Assembly (NCBI GenBank): GCA_012862575.1
Contig: BLSF01000034.1
Coordinates: 317,712-381,711 of the forward strand
DNA: 64,000 bases
Direction of reading: 5' to 3'
Source: Parietichytrium sp. I65-24A
Lineage: Eukaryota; Sar; Bigyra; Thraustochytrida; Thraustochytriidae
The translations under genes and the position numbers were made by a program. Below the pieces are notes generated by a model. The model worked only from the letters and a program-made list of their open reading frames with translations, was not told the origin of the DNA and made no database searches. This document shows, piece after piece, positions 52,097-62,646 of this stretch (positions are counted from its first letter, which is position 1; each line of letters starts with the position of its first letter).

Positions 52097-53291
52097 ATGA
52101 GCTCCAGATACGACAGGTGAGTGCCAGGGATGGGTCGCTTAGATTGTGGGATGGTGAGATTGTGAAAGAGTGAAATAGTGAAATATTGGGATTGGGTTTT
52201 GCTGACGAAGGTTTGTTTTTTTGATCGCGGATGAATTGATGAATTGGTGGAATGAATGAATGAATGTATTAATGGAATGCGTTGGCGGAATGGGCAATTT
52301 TGATGTGGCGCAGAGCGTTGACGATCTTTTCGCCTGATGGGCATCTGTTCCAGGTGGAGTATGCGAACGAAGCAGGTGAGTTGGTCGTTGGTGGAGAATG
52401 GAGAATTGAGAATGTAGAATGAATGTAGAATGAGGAGAATTGGACCAAGTCTGACCCGGATGATGTGTTGTTGGTGTACTCGTTCGTTTGTGGACGTTGC
52501 GTTACGTTGATGGCGATGCTGGCTTTGCAGTGAGGAAGGGATCGTCCGTAGTTGGCGTTCGCGGCAAGAGCTGCGTGGTTCTTGGAGTGGAGAAGTATGC
52601 AGCTGCAAAGCTGCAAGATACCAGGACGATCAAGAAGATCGCAAAGTTGGACTCGCACATTATGCTTGCTTTCGCTGGTCTGAATGCGGATGCTCGTGTG
52701 TTGGTAAACAGGGCGCGCGTTGAGTGCCAGAGCCACCGTCTCACAGTAGAAGATGCCCCTACAGTGGAATACATTGCAAGGTGGGTGGCAGGAACCCAGC
52801 AACGTTACACACAGCGTGGTGGTGTGCGCCCTTTTGGTGTATGCATGTTGATGTAAGTTTTGTGTAGAAATCACCTCGTTCCCAAAGGAGGAACAACACT
52901 TTTGGATCAGTGCTAATCGTGTTTTTTTTGTTGCTGTGTTGCCAGAGCCGGATTCAATCCTGATGGAACCCCACAGCTCTTTAAAACCGAGCCGAGCGGT
53001 GTATTCTCCTCTTGGAAGGCCACCACCACCGGAAAGGGCGAGAAGTCTATTGGGGAGTACCTTGAGTCAGCATATGAGCCAGACATGGACGACAATCAGG
53101 CAATCAAGATGGCCGTGCGCGGGCTTCTCGATGTTGCGGATGGTGGAGTCAAGAACATTGAGGTTGTGGTCCTTACCCCAGACGCACCAGCAGAGACACT
53201 TTCCGAGGAGAAGCTGAAGGAGCTCTCCGAAATAATCGAGCGCGAGAAGGAAGAGGAGGCGGAGCGCAAGCGTAAGGAGGCTCAGAACTAG
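52097..53291 (+). CDS. PSMA7: 20S proteasome subunit alpha type 7 (alpha 4), four exons
   Basis: Exons 52097-52116, 52314-52375, 52531-52852 and 52946-53291 encode 249 aa, matching animal and yeast alpha-4 (about 248). All three introns (197, 155, 93 bp) have GTGAGT or GTAAGT donors and CAG acceptors. The splice product starts [20 protein letters not shown] followed by VEYANEAV, the universal alpha-subunit N-terminal signature that gates the 20S channel. Then come [20 protein letters not shown], a [16 protein letters not shown] block, and the family [16 protein letters not shown]. The C-terminus is the charged [14 protein letters not shown] tail typical of alpha-4. There is no catalytic Thr, as expected for an alpha subunit. 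The first exon is only 20 bp, so automatic gene finders may miss it. Confidence 0.95.
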
Positions 53292-53695
53292 GCCCTTTCC
53301 GTCTAAACCCCTCTGCTCGTACTGCGCACATGGATACAACAAACCCATCCCATGTGCCTAACCGTCACCCATCCCCATCCCCAGCCTCCCTTGCTTCTCT
53401 ATTCCATCGGCGTCCTTCGCCCAACCCACCTACCTAAAGAAACCAAAAAAGAAATGAAAAGAAGAACAATCTTTCTAGCCCAGCACGAATGAGAGAGAAC
53501 CTCTCGGAAAACGACCAAAACATCTCAAAAAGATAGAACATGAACATTGAAATCATCAACAAAAGAGCACGTGTACTGACTGTGAGTACACGTAGTACGT
53601 ACACGCATACGTTCCCACATATACATACACTCTGCGCACAGTCCGTCACCTCTGCTGTCCATATTGGGAGCGCGCACAACCCAAATAATGCCCAC
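53292..53695. other. Short intergenic region
   Basis: A 404-bp spacer, C-rich then A-rich, between the stop of the proteasome gene and the chosen start of the NYN gene. It probably holds both the terminator of the first and the promoter of the second. Confidence 0.5.
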
Positions 53696-56600
53696 ATGTC
53701 TCGGCACGAGGCGTTGTTGCAGCGGCTAGCTAGAGAGCAGAGCGGAAGCACGAGCTCGAACAGTCATCAAGTGGCGGAAGACCTCGAAGCAAAAGCAGAC
53801 TCGGGCGGGACGAACATAGCAAACATAGCAAACGTAGCAAACGTAGCAAATGTAGCGAGCACATCGAGCATAGCGAAACTCGTGCAACGGTTCAAGAACA
53901 GCCCGCCAGCGAGCAGAGAGGAGCGGCAGTCCGTGAGAGAGTTGTTCTGGTGGGAGCAAGGTGTGAACGGCGACGGAGGGAGTGAGAAGGCGGCACAGTC
54001 GCGGAACGAAGACGAAGGACGGCGGCGAAATGTGGCTCTGCAGACTCTGCAGTCTTGTGCAGACATTGGATTGAAGATCGCGGAAGGTGAGGCCGAGGAA
54101 GGCGGGGCTGAGGACGTGCTTGACATCCTCTCGCGAAACGCAGAAAGTGGCGAGAACTTATTCTCTGTTAAAGACGAGCTCCAGAATGGGAACGACAAAA
54201 TTTCCGCAGTTGAAGACAGCGTAGTTGTAGAAGCATCACATGCGCTCCTGGACGAAATGCCTATTAACAGCGTGGCACACGCTTCCTCTCCTGTGGCTGC
54301 CTCCTGTGAGGATCCCGACAGTATCGATGCCGAGAAAGGCACTGAAAGCATCGCGTCTACAAACGAGCAGCGGAAGCTGACTGTGGTTCTGCAATCAGCG
54401 TCAAAATCTGACAGCGATTCCGAGAACTGTGAGGACGAGGGAAAGGCAAACGAGAAGTGCGGCATCAGTGTCCAGACTGGCTTGGAAAACGCTGAAACAC
54501 CCTCTCAAGCGCTGGAAACCCAGTCAACGACACCAAAAAAGAAGAAGAAGAAGAAAAACAGGAGCAAAGCGAAGAACGGGAAAAAGGATGAAGCGTCTCC
54601 GGTCGACGCGAAGGCAGGGTCGTTCCCGACAACTCGCGAGGACCGTGAACTGTCGCCAAAGGTGTCATCTGCGACGCTCAATACTCCTCTCTCCGAAAAA
54701 GAAGTTCATAAAGTTGTACCCACGGCCACATCAGAAAACGACAAAGTCCATCGAGAGAAAAGGTCGACCTCCTCGCCACCATTGTCGATTTTGCAATCAG
54801 CATCGCCCAAAGGCTCCAAAAAGAAAATGCGCGAGCAGAAACGAAAGGAAACATTACCTGAGGCCGAAGAGTCGGGCAAATGCTTGGAAGTATCCACCTC
54901 TGCAACAAGTGCTGCAACAATGACACCTCGTGCTGGTCCTAGCGCAACGAAGGGTGGCGCTCGTGATGCTGGCGGCAAATCGCCTTCGCCGGTGGGAAAA
55001 GCAAAGGCAGTTCCGACAGTTTGCGAGGATTTTAAGGTGGTGGGAAGTGTCCCGCAAGACGCAGATGCCAGCGCGCCAGAGTCAGCATCACCCAAGAGCT
55101 CAGCGAAGAAAAGGCGTGAGCAAAAAAAAAAAGAAAGTTTGTCTGAGGCCGAGTGTTTGGACAAAAGTTCGGAAGCGCCCACTTCCACCACAAGTGTTGC
55201 GGGATCGACACAACCTGCCGATTCTGGTCATATGGGTGGTGGCGCATTTGAAACAGAGAAACGTCAAGTTACTGGCGACCAGTCGGCTGTCAGAAATGAC
55301 CATGAGAACCATTCCGATTTAAGCCTTGAAGAGAAGATGCGTGAGCTCGGAGATCTGGAAGTGCTAAATTTTGTAGATGATATGCATGTCTGGAAGGAGA
55401 GTGCTTTGGAGGCTGGTTCAAGAAGTATTTCACAGCGTGAAGCCACGGAGACCTCAGCTCTTTCGCAAAGCGCTCGAAAGAGGCGGCCCTCTCAGACTTG
55501 CAAAAGAATTCAAGTTTTTTGGGACATAGAAAATGTTTGTATCCCTGCTGATCGTGATCCGCTCAGCCTCATCGAGCAGCTGCAAAATCATTTGATCACG
55601 GTGTCGCGAAGGCTGTGGCCATCGGGCAGTCAAGATCCGATCTGTCGCATTTCGTGCTATCACAACCCCTTGTACAAAACACTGAATATGACCACGAGGA
55701 AAGTTCTTGCATCCGCGTTTGTCACGTTGGTGGACGTGGGGAAGAGCAAAGCAGGGGCTGCCGATCTCAAAATTATACAGGACATCGACCATCTGATGCA
55801 AGACTACACCCCAGAAAACCTGATTGTAGCTCTGCTTTCCTTTGATTCAGATTTTAGCCACAGTATCCGTCAGCTTGAAACCAGTGGTTTTCGAACCATC
55901 ACTTTTTGTCGTGATCATGAAAAGGCCGACGAGGAGATTGGATCAAGAATCTTTCGCCTAATATCCTGGCAAACGGTGTTTTGGAAGGAGGATATTGTTT
56001 CAAAATCATCTGCACGCTCTGCCGGAGCACCTCAAAATCAGACTTCTAACCCGAGTGGGTCGAGCGGGATGCAAGATCCGGCGACAGATCCGTCGCAGGG
56101 TAACAAAAAGAATTCTAACAAGCAACGAAAAAGTGATGATAAGAGCGAGGTAAAAGACTCACAAGTGAGTGGCGGAATGAATACGCAGATCTTGCAAAAG
56201 AATGGTCTCGGAGCAAAGATGGGTCCGCACATTAAGAGCTCGGAACAGGTGGTGCCTCAGCCGAACGCGAAGGGAAATTCTAACACGCAAATCCAAAGGC
56301 AGAGATCGGCATCGATGGCACAGACGAGCACGAAGGCCCGTCGTAATAAGCAAACGCAAACGCCAAAGCGTAACCAGGAGACGGAGACGGAAACAGAGAC
56401 GGAAACAGGGCCGGTAGAGCAACAAGCAAGTGTCAAAGCGACACGACCGCCATTGAAGGACGAGGAACAAAGCAGTCAGCAAATGAAACTGGAAAGTTGC
56501 GTGAGGGAGCTGCGCCAAGGTCTCGTGAGTCGACTTTCGTCGAGTTTGGAGGAGCGCAGAGATACGTCGAGACACACAGCTTCGTCACGATATCACACTC

Positions 56601-56737
56601 AAATACATGAAGGCTACCAGCCAACCATTACAGAGATGGAGCGCGAGATACGCTTCAACCGTGATCTCGAGACCTTGCGCATGCAAGTTGAGAAGGAGCT
56701 TGATCGAATCAGAAGTTTAAAGCGCACATCTGTATAG
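53696..56737 (+). CDS. NYN-domain putative RNase (MARF1/limkain-type)
   Basis: Single exon. I choose the Met at 53696 (MSRHEALLQRLAREQS, 1013 aa) over one 52 codons upstream whose extension is low-complexity. Residues 1-600 are disordered, Ser/Glu/Lys-rich, with a 9-bp repeat giving ANIANVANVANV near the start and an internal duplication (see findings). The NYN/PIN-like fold lies at about 602-765: KRIQVFWDIENVCIP supplies the first catalytic Asp, KAGAADLKIIQDIDHLM the middle acidic cluster, and LIVALLSFDSDFSHSIRQLE the last Asp pair. NYN domains are metal-dependent endoribonucleases; MARF1 relatives target mRNAs. The remaining 250 residues are Gln/Lys/Thr-rich, ending in a short coiled coil. 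A candidate AATAAA polyadenylation signal is at 56828-56833, about 90 bp past the stop. RNase activity is inferred from conserved acids only. Confidence 0.85.
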   Translation: MSRHEALLQRLAREQSGSTSSNSHQVAEDLEAKADSGGTNIANIANVANVANVASTSSIAKLVQRFKNSPPASREERQSVRELFWWEQGVNGDGGSEKAAQSRNEDEGRRRNVALQTLQSCADIGLKIAEGEAEEGGAEDVLDILSRNAESGENLFSVKDELQNGNDKISAVEDSVVVEASHALLDEMPINSVAHASSPVAASCEDPDSIDAEKGTESIASTNEQRKLTVVLQSASKSDSDSENCEDEGKANEKCGISVQTGLENAETPSQALETQSTTPKKKKKKKNRSKAKNGKKDEASPVDAKAGSFPTTREDRELSPKVSSATLNTPLSEKEVHKVVPTATSENDKVHREKRSTSSPPLSILQSASPKGSKKKMREQKRKETLPEAEESGKCLEVSTSATSAATMTPRAGPSATKGGARDAGGKSPSPVGKAKAVPTVCEDFKVVGSVPQDADASAPESASPKSSAKKRREQKKKESLSEAECLDKSSEAPTSTTSVAGSTQPADSGHMGGGAFETEKRQVTGDQSAVRNDHENHSDLSLEEKMRELGDLEVLNFVDDMHVWKESALEAGSRSISQREATETSALSQSARKRRPSQTCKRIQVFWDIENVCIPADRDPLSLIEQLQNHLITVSRRLWPSGSQDPICRISCYHNPLYKTLNMTTRKVLASAFVTLVDVGKSKAGAADLKIIQDIDHLMQDYTPENLIVALLSFDSDFSHSIRQLETSGFRTITFCRDHEKADEEIGSRIFRLISWQTVFWKEDIVSKSSARSAGAPQNQTSNPSGSSGMQDPATDPSQGNKKNSNKQRKSDDKSEVKDSQVSGGMNTQILQKNGLGAKMGPHIKSSEQVVPQPNAKGNSNTQIQRQRSASMAQTSTKARRNKQTQTPKRNQETETETETETGPVEQQASVKATRPPLKDEEQSSQQMKLESCVRELRQGLVSRLSSSLEERRDTSRHTASSRYHTQIHEGYQPTITEMEREIRFNRDLETLRMQVEKELDRIRSLKRTSV
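53812..53858 (+). repeat. 9-bp in-frame coding repeat
   Basis: About five copies of AACATAGCA/AACGTAGCA encoding alternating Ala-Asn-Ile/Val tripeptides near the N-terminus of the NYN protein. Confidence 0.85.
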
Positions 56738-56933
56738 CGTGGCAGCAAGTGAAACTGTCTGAGTCAATTTACACTGGTGGAGGGGCTCGAAACGCAAGGT
56801 CCATCAATATTTTTCTGCAAGATGTGTAATAAAAGTGTGTCATAGAAATATCTTTTCTTTGTCGCCTTGCGGTCGAATTTACAAAGAAGATGGAATGACA
56901 TTGCGATGTTTTTGATTCATAAAAGAAAGCGGG

Positions 56934-58272
56934 TTACATGTGATTTTCGAGCCAATCGACGGTATCTTTGATAGCGTTTTCGAGACTGTCAGGCTCTGTG
57001 TGTGCGAGAGTAAAACGTGTTAGCATATAAACATGAACGAATGCATATCGTTTTTCAAATGTTGCATAAGTCCTTTTGCTAAAAGCTTATGCAGAAAGCT
57101 ACAGTACTTACCGTTATAAAGCTCATGAAAGGAGCCTTCGTAAACTTTGAAGGTTTTGTCTTGAACCTTGGTGGATTCGTGAAACTCCTGCGATCCCTCA
57201 AACAGGCAAAGTTTGTCCGCAGTTCCGTCTGTGATGTGATACGATGTAGAGGGTTCCATGGTCAGATCAATGCGACTGTAATTTGGGAAGAACACGAACA
57301 AACTTACGCATGAGAAGATATGGAATAGGAAACGTTTCCCTAAAGGTGAGCACCTTCTGGCTTCCCTCGATAATCTGATGAAGCAACCGAACGGAGTTTG
57401 GCCCCATGTTGTTAAGAGGGTCATTGTGGTATCTGTCCACGACAGAAAGATCTCTGCAGAGCGTTGCCAGGTCGAGCGGAGTGCCAGGAAGCTTGGGGAG
57501 CAGAAATGAGATGACAGGAAGCACAGCCATCGCTCCAGGAGGGGTGATGAATTTGAGAGCAGGCGCAGACAAGACTACACCGTCAAACAGCCTTGGGGCC
57601 TCATGCACAGCGTTCGTGGCGATGAGGCCGCCCATGCTGTGTCCAATAAGGAAGGTCTTGGTTGCGTCGGGGTGCCTCTTCTTTGCGAACTCTGTGAGCT
57701 GGTGAACGTCCGCAATGTAGTCATTCATCCAGCGGACGTAGTGTCGAGTACCCTCACTTTGTCCGTGTCCTTGGTGATCGAGAGCGTAAACTGCATATCC
57801 CTTGGCGGCCAAAATGTTGCCCAAACGCTCATAGCGACCCGAGTGCTCGCCGAGCCCGTGCGAGATGACCACAACAGCCTTGACCTTTGGCTGAGCAATG
57901 GGGGTTGGTGTCCTGCGGTGGGGGGGAAACAAAGTCAAAGACACAGGTCAGTTCGCTCTTCCACTTTTTCACACTGCGTAGCATCCGCAACCGGCCGGCC
58001 CACCCACCCATCACTCACACTCACCCACCGCAGACTTACCAAGAGCGCCAAAAGATCGCCAAGCCATCTTTGTTGAAGAAGTACTGGCTCGAAAACCACC
58101 CATCCTCCGGATTGTTCTCCACAAAGCGCTGCTTGCGCTCCTTGAACGACCCGCTCACGCTTCCCTGCTGGTACTCATGCTCCTCGTCCATGTACCGCAT
58201 CAACGCGCTTCCAGCGAGCACGGCTGCTGCCGTGCCGAGGGCAAACTTGCCCAAGAAGTTGAGTTGAGGCAT
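56934..58272 (-). CDS. Monoglyceride lipase-like alpha/beta hydrolase 1, four exons
   Basis: Exons 58272-58040, 57912-57308, 57228-57112 and 56995-56934 encode 338 aa. Introns are 127, 79 and 116 bp, all GTAAGT...CAG. The N-terminus MPQLNFLGKFALGTAAAVLA is hydrophobic and probably a membrane anchor. Next comes a MDEEHEYQQG segment shared with the neighbouring paralogue. Catalytic features of the monoacylglycerol lipase/serine-aminopeptidase S33 family are complete: oxyanion block VVVISHGLGEHSGRYERL, nucleophile elbow LIGHSMGG, acid Asp in LLMHGTADKLC (formed by the second splice), and His in GSFHELYN. The last exon supplies EPDSLENAIKDTVDWLENHM. The enzyme should hydrolyse monoacylglycerols or other lipid esters at a membrane. 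Substrate is inferred from family resemblance only. Confidence 0.9.
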
Positions 58273-59194
58273 CTCTCGTACCAAACGTGTCCTTGTTCGT
58301 TTCAAGTTTGGTGGCAGAGCACCGAAACCCTTCGCCGATGAGTGTATCTGTCTGCAGCTGCCTTCCCTTCGCGACCCTTCTGCGAGCGACGGCAAGCGTA
58401 TCCTTCGTCTGTCTATCAATCAGAGCGAACTCCAAGTCTGCAAGTATCTGCAAGTGGGAGAACAGAGAAAGAGAGACATGTCCTGCCTACCTTTCCATTC
58501 TTTCCATTATTTCCATACGTGTTTCGTGTGGGTTGCGCGGTAGTGGACTTGGAGAATAGAGTTTCCAATAGGTTTGCTTCAATGAAAACAGAGTTTCATA
58601 GTTTGCGCAGATCGCAGAATACAGATCTTTCCTTGATTAGACTGCAATAGGAGCGCTGAGGAACGGGAAAAGCGCAGTTACCGCTACTTGACTGGTTGCA
58701 TCATCAATCCATCAATCCATCCATCCATCGCGAGTCGCGAGGAAAGGTGTCGCGCTTTGGACACAAGTGCAAGTGCAGTGCAGTGCAGTACAATGCAATG
58801 AGAGGAAATGATTTGCAATTTGTTCGATGTAATGCAGTGAAATGGAATGGTAAGAATGGCCTTCGTCGTTCGCTTTGTCTTCACCAGTCAGGCAATTAAA
58901 CTTGGGAGATGGTTGCATGGGGCGAAATGCAGCAGCTGGCGGCGGAAGGTGTTTTGCGGTCAGCGGCCGACCTGTGGTGCTGTGCGCTGGCGTTACTTGC
59001 ACTCACTCATTTGTAATTGCTTTTGATCTGGTCAGGAACATACATACATTTTGGCGCTACCGAGAGGCGGGAACCGTAAGATTTAAAAGTTGGAACCCAG
59101 CAAAGACGACACTTGAACAGAAAATTGTTTGGTTGGTTCAGGAAAAGCTCTCGATTCTGTGGAAGCGAATTTAGGATGCCGCGAATTGGTTTAA
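58273..59194. other. Spacer between the two lipase paralogues
   Basis: A 0.9-kb gap; includes CATCAATC/CATC repeats near 58703-58728 and GTGCAGTGCA repeats near 58765-58800. No gene recognised. Confidence 0.5.
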
Positions 59195-60714
59195 TTAAAG
59201 CGCAGCGTGAGCGGAAAGCCACTGCAATGCGCTCTGAATTGCATCGTTGTCTGCATTAGGCTCGTTAAAGAGCTCATGGAAGCCGTCAGGGTAGGTCACG
59301 AATGTTTTGTCAACCACCCTGGTGGCTTTGTGAAACGCATCGCTACCCTCCGGCGCGCAAATTTTGTCCATGAGCCCGTGCTGCAACAGGTATGGGTTTG
59401 GGAAGTTTTGCGCAAACGTTGGTACGGCATCCACAGCATTCACCAGTTCTTTGTGTGTCGAAACGATCGTCGTGCACGCCAAGGAAATCTAGTTAGTCCA
59501 GTCCTGACCAGACCTTCATGTCCTCCTCAAGAGACACAATCCAGCGAGAGAAGAAAGAATAAGAACTTACCATTGAGCAGACGAATCGTCGGCAGGGAGT
59601 GGCACACAAGCGGATCGTTAAGGTAGCGGTCCACAACCGCTTCATCGCGGCACAAGGTGGACAGATCAAGTCCAGGCCCAGGGAGCTTTGGGAACAGAGC
59701 TGCTGCGATGTGAGTGACTTTATCTGCGAATAGAGGGAGGTCGAGTTTAAGGGGAGGCGAGTTGATTACGACACCGTCAAAAAGGGTAGGAAAGCGGTAG
59801 GCGGTGTGGATCGCGATAAGTCCTCCCATACTGTGTCCGAGGAGAAATGTTTTAGAGGCGGTGGGATGGCGAGTCTTTGCAAGGTCTGTGAGTTGCTTGA
59901 CGTCCTCGGTAAAGTCTGAAAAGTGCTTCACGTATGCTCGAGTACCCTCGCTCTGGCCGTGTCCCTGGTGGTCCAAGGCGTACACCGCAAAGTGGCCCTT
60001 CTCGGCCAGCGTGGAGCCTACATTTTCGTAGCGGCCGGAATGCTCGCCGAGCCCGTGAGAAATAATGACGACACCTTTGATGTCCACCGTGTCAGGGAGC
60101 CACGACCGCCAGTAGATTGCAACGCCGTTTTTGTTAATGAAATGCTGAGCACTGTACCAGCCGTTCTTTTCAGAGTCGCGCTCCGTGCGGCTGGCGATGT
60201 TCTTCTGCGTGGAACCTTTCACGAAATCATGCTCCTCGTCCATCATGCCGCGCAGGATGCCTCCCCCGGGTAAAAACCTTGACGCTTTTCGCAGCACGGA
60301 TTTGACGCTGCTGCCCGTGCTGTAGTCAGTGTCTGCGACTGGTGGCAGCGCATCCAAGCTGACTTGCGACTCTTCGCCCTTGTCGCCCACGAGAGGCTCA
60401 GCTTCCGGCACATCGCTGGTCTCTTCAGGCGCAGACGCGTTGTCATTGTCATTGCCATTGTCATTGTCATTGTCATTGTCATTGCCATTGTCATTGTCAT
60501 TGTCATTGTCAGAGGCCGAGTTGCTTCCGTTGTCCACTGCAGGGTCCGCGCTTTCCGCTGGGGACTCTGTCTCCTCCATAGCAACCTCCTCTGACTTCTC
60601 CACCACCGTCTTCTGCGTCTGCTCACGCTCCATATGATCCATATGATCCATTTGATCCATTTGATCCGATGTTTTTCCTCTCTCTCTCTGTGTTTCTGTG
60701 TTTCTCTGTTTCAC
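59195..60714 (-). CDS. Monoglyceride lipase-like alpha/beta hydrolase 2, two exons
   Basis: Exons 60714-59571 and 59448-59195 (intron 122 bp, GTAAGT...AAAG) encode up to 465 aa. Several in-frame Met codons near the 5' end (MDQMDHMDHM) leave the start open. The splice yields TIRLLN-ELVNAVDAVPTF, which aligns without gaps to the same region of paralogue 1. Residues ~30-130 are an acidic, low-complexity extension containing an Asn/Asp dipeptide repeat, absent from paralogue 1. The hydrolase core then matches: MDEEHDFVKG, IYWRSW, VVIISHGLGEHSGRYENV, nucleophile LLGHSMGG, acid in HGLMDKICAPEG, and His in DGFHELFN. It lacks the N-terminal hydrophobic anchor, so it may be soluble or differently located. 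Adjacent same-strand position and about 50% similarity by eye indicate an old tandem duplication. Confidence 0.88.
60440..60511 (-). repeat. In-frame hexanucleotide repeat encoding (Asn-Asp)n
   Basis: GACAAT-type hexamers, interrupted by GGCAAT, encode DNDNDN/GNDNDN in the N-terminal extension of lipase paralogue 2. Confidence 0.9.
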
Positions 60715-61205
60715 TGTTTCTTCTCTTTCTTCTTTATCGTGCGCACGTACAACCGCGGACAGTACGCGCCTCTCTCACGAGTGTGTTTTTAGCTCTGTTT
60801 TTAGAGCCACCTCGAGCTCGCTTTTTTCACCCTCGTTGCACGAAATGTATGACGAGCTCGTCTCCTTCTTCTTTCTCGACGCCGGCCTAACAGATGTCTA
60901 TCGTGCGCAGTAGTACTCCCACCGTGAGAGAGTCATTTGACTATCTATCTACCTATCTATGTGTCTTCATAGCATTACTATTAGTCGTAGAGAGTATCAA
61001 GTATTGAACGGTCGTAGCACAGAGGGTGGCTATGCTAGCGTAGTCTGGTGTTAAGGTATGGACTAGGTGGCTAGTCGGGAGCAGTGAAATCTGTTTCGTC
61101 ATAGATTGGTTGATTGAGCCTACTACTAGACCGCCGGCTATGTGTGTACTGTAGTACTGAAGCATGTTGCTATCGAAAGCATAGTGACTGTTAGCTGGGG
61201 AGAAA
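60715..61205. other. Spacer upstream of lipase 2
   Basis: Pyrimidine-rich on the plus strand for the first 50 bp (purine-rich leader for the minus-strand gene). The rest shows no gene. Confidence 0.45.
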
Positions 61206-62645
61206 CGGAGAGAGAGAAGTGAAAGAAGGTACCATACTGACTGACTGACTCTGTTGCAGAGAAATCGTTTCCCACATTTTGATTGAACATTGAACGAAAG
61301 ATGAGCCCTGGTTTCTGTTAGTTTGATTTGAAAAGGCTTTTTTCGTTGTAAATTTGAATCGTTGCTTTTGTTTCTTTGTTTGTTTCTTCTCTGTTGATCG
61401 GTTCGCACGTGGAGCGGCGTGAAATGTGATCGCGTGCGAAGGCGGCGTGAAGAAGCCGATGGTGGAGAACAGTATGAGGTTGGTTGGAGACCGTGGAGCT
61501 GATGGAAAGTAGGTGGTGTTTGCGAATGGCTGCATCATCTTTCGACTCGTGTGCGGCGTTGAAGGAGAGGAAGGTTGAATGAAGGTCGCGAAGTGATGAA
61601 AACCGATCGATGCCATGGGTTGAGGACTTCCTGAAATGGGGCGAGCCAGTTTTTTACTTTAAAAAGACCTTGACGAAACGAGCACGTCAACGAAGCCTAC
61701 ACTTAGTATAGTTTGGCTCCTTGCTCCATTGCAGACTGATCTTCACGAAGCAAAGGAAACGTTGCTCGCCTCAAATCTGTTCTGAAAAAGTAAGGCAGAG
61801 GTTGATTTCTGGAGAAGAGGTTGAGGCCAAGTTTTGGGTTTCGAGTTTCGGGCTGATGTTGTTACGAACGTGAGAAAACTTCAAAGGCATCAAATCAAGT
61901 CATCATCGCTCAAGCGCCCGACCCTTCAAAATTTTTAAAAAACCAGATTTCAGAATGTCATTACTCAGAATGCGTTGACGTTTTGATGTGCCGCAGTAAA
62001 TGTTGAAAACCAAAGCAAGTCTACGGTTTTCGTAACTAGACAGTTCCTTCTGCTTTGGCTTCGTTGCACTAGGCCACCTTCCTGAATGAGAACTAAAAAA
62101 GAGCGAGAAATCCACGCTCGAAGTTCGTCTGCCGCCATCGCGCCATGTTTCTAACAAATAAATTAGAAACCGTTCATAACGAACGATAAAATATGCATAG
62201 ACTTTACCCTGGCAATCGAAACGCACCATGCGTTCCGCCCTTACAAAAGAGGAGATGTACGCGCTCTGCGATGTCCAACCCATACCGCACGACCGAGAGC
62301 GAGGACCGACCCCTCAAGTCTCGCCGCACTGAGGACGTCCCTGATAATCGTAGCACATATTCAAGTGCAAACGCAAATGCAAATGCAAATGCAAACACAG
62401 GCGCTGTTAGCCGAGGAGATGACTTCACGAACGACAATAATGACACGAACACAAGCGCTGTAGAGTCCGATGGCCGGGCAGAGAGTTGCGAGACGCAAGT
62501 AAGTGCGGCTAACGCGAGAGCTAGTGTGGACGTGGGGGATCGCAGCGAGGCAGCGCCGCTCGAGGGTCGCTCGAAGGCGGTGTTTGAGGACTTTGTGCAG
62601 CAAGACCCGTTCGAAGAAGAGCGGCGATTTCGCGGCGTTTCATGG
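61206..62645. repeat. Direct duplication, copy 1 (allelic or tandem)
   Basis: This 1.44-kb block recurs at 62647-64000 with the same order and orientation. The first ~580 bp are almost identical. The middle part differs by several small indels (near 61795-61850 and 61910-62010). It ends at an N (62646), immediately followed by the start of copy 2. Confidence 0.92.
62271..62645 (+). CDS. Acidic unknown protein, N-terminal part, copy 1 (cut by gap)
   Basis: The ATG at 62271 opens a frame of 125 codons that runs into the N at 62646. The start MSNPYRTTESEDRPLKSRRT is followed by an Ala-Asn repeat (SSANANANANANTG) and an acidic, Ser-rich stretch. After the N the sequence restarts at the beginning of the duplicated block, so the gene is interrupted by the assembly and not necessarily in the organism. 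No domain is recognisable in this part. Confidence 0.55.
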
Positions 62646-62646
62646 N
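62646..62646. other. Ambiguous base (N) at the junction of the two copies
   Basis: Single N between the two copies of the duplicated block; a likely assembly join. Confidence 0.95.

Noticed and set aside
58036-58419. Upstream extension of lipase 1 before the Met at 58272
   Set aside because: Arg/Ser-rich extension with no family support; the chosen Met directly precedes the hydrophobic anchor.
61191-61616. 141-aa minus-strand ORF repeated at 62521-63057
   Set aside because: Repeated only because the block itself is duplicated; composition does not look coding and it lies antisense upstream of the unknown gene.
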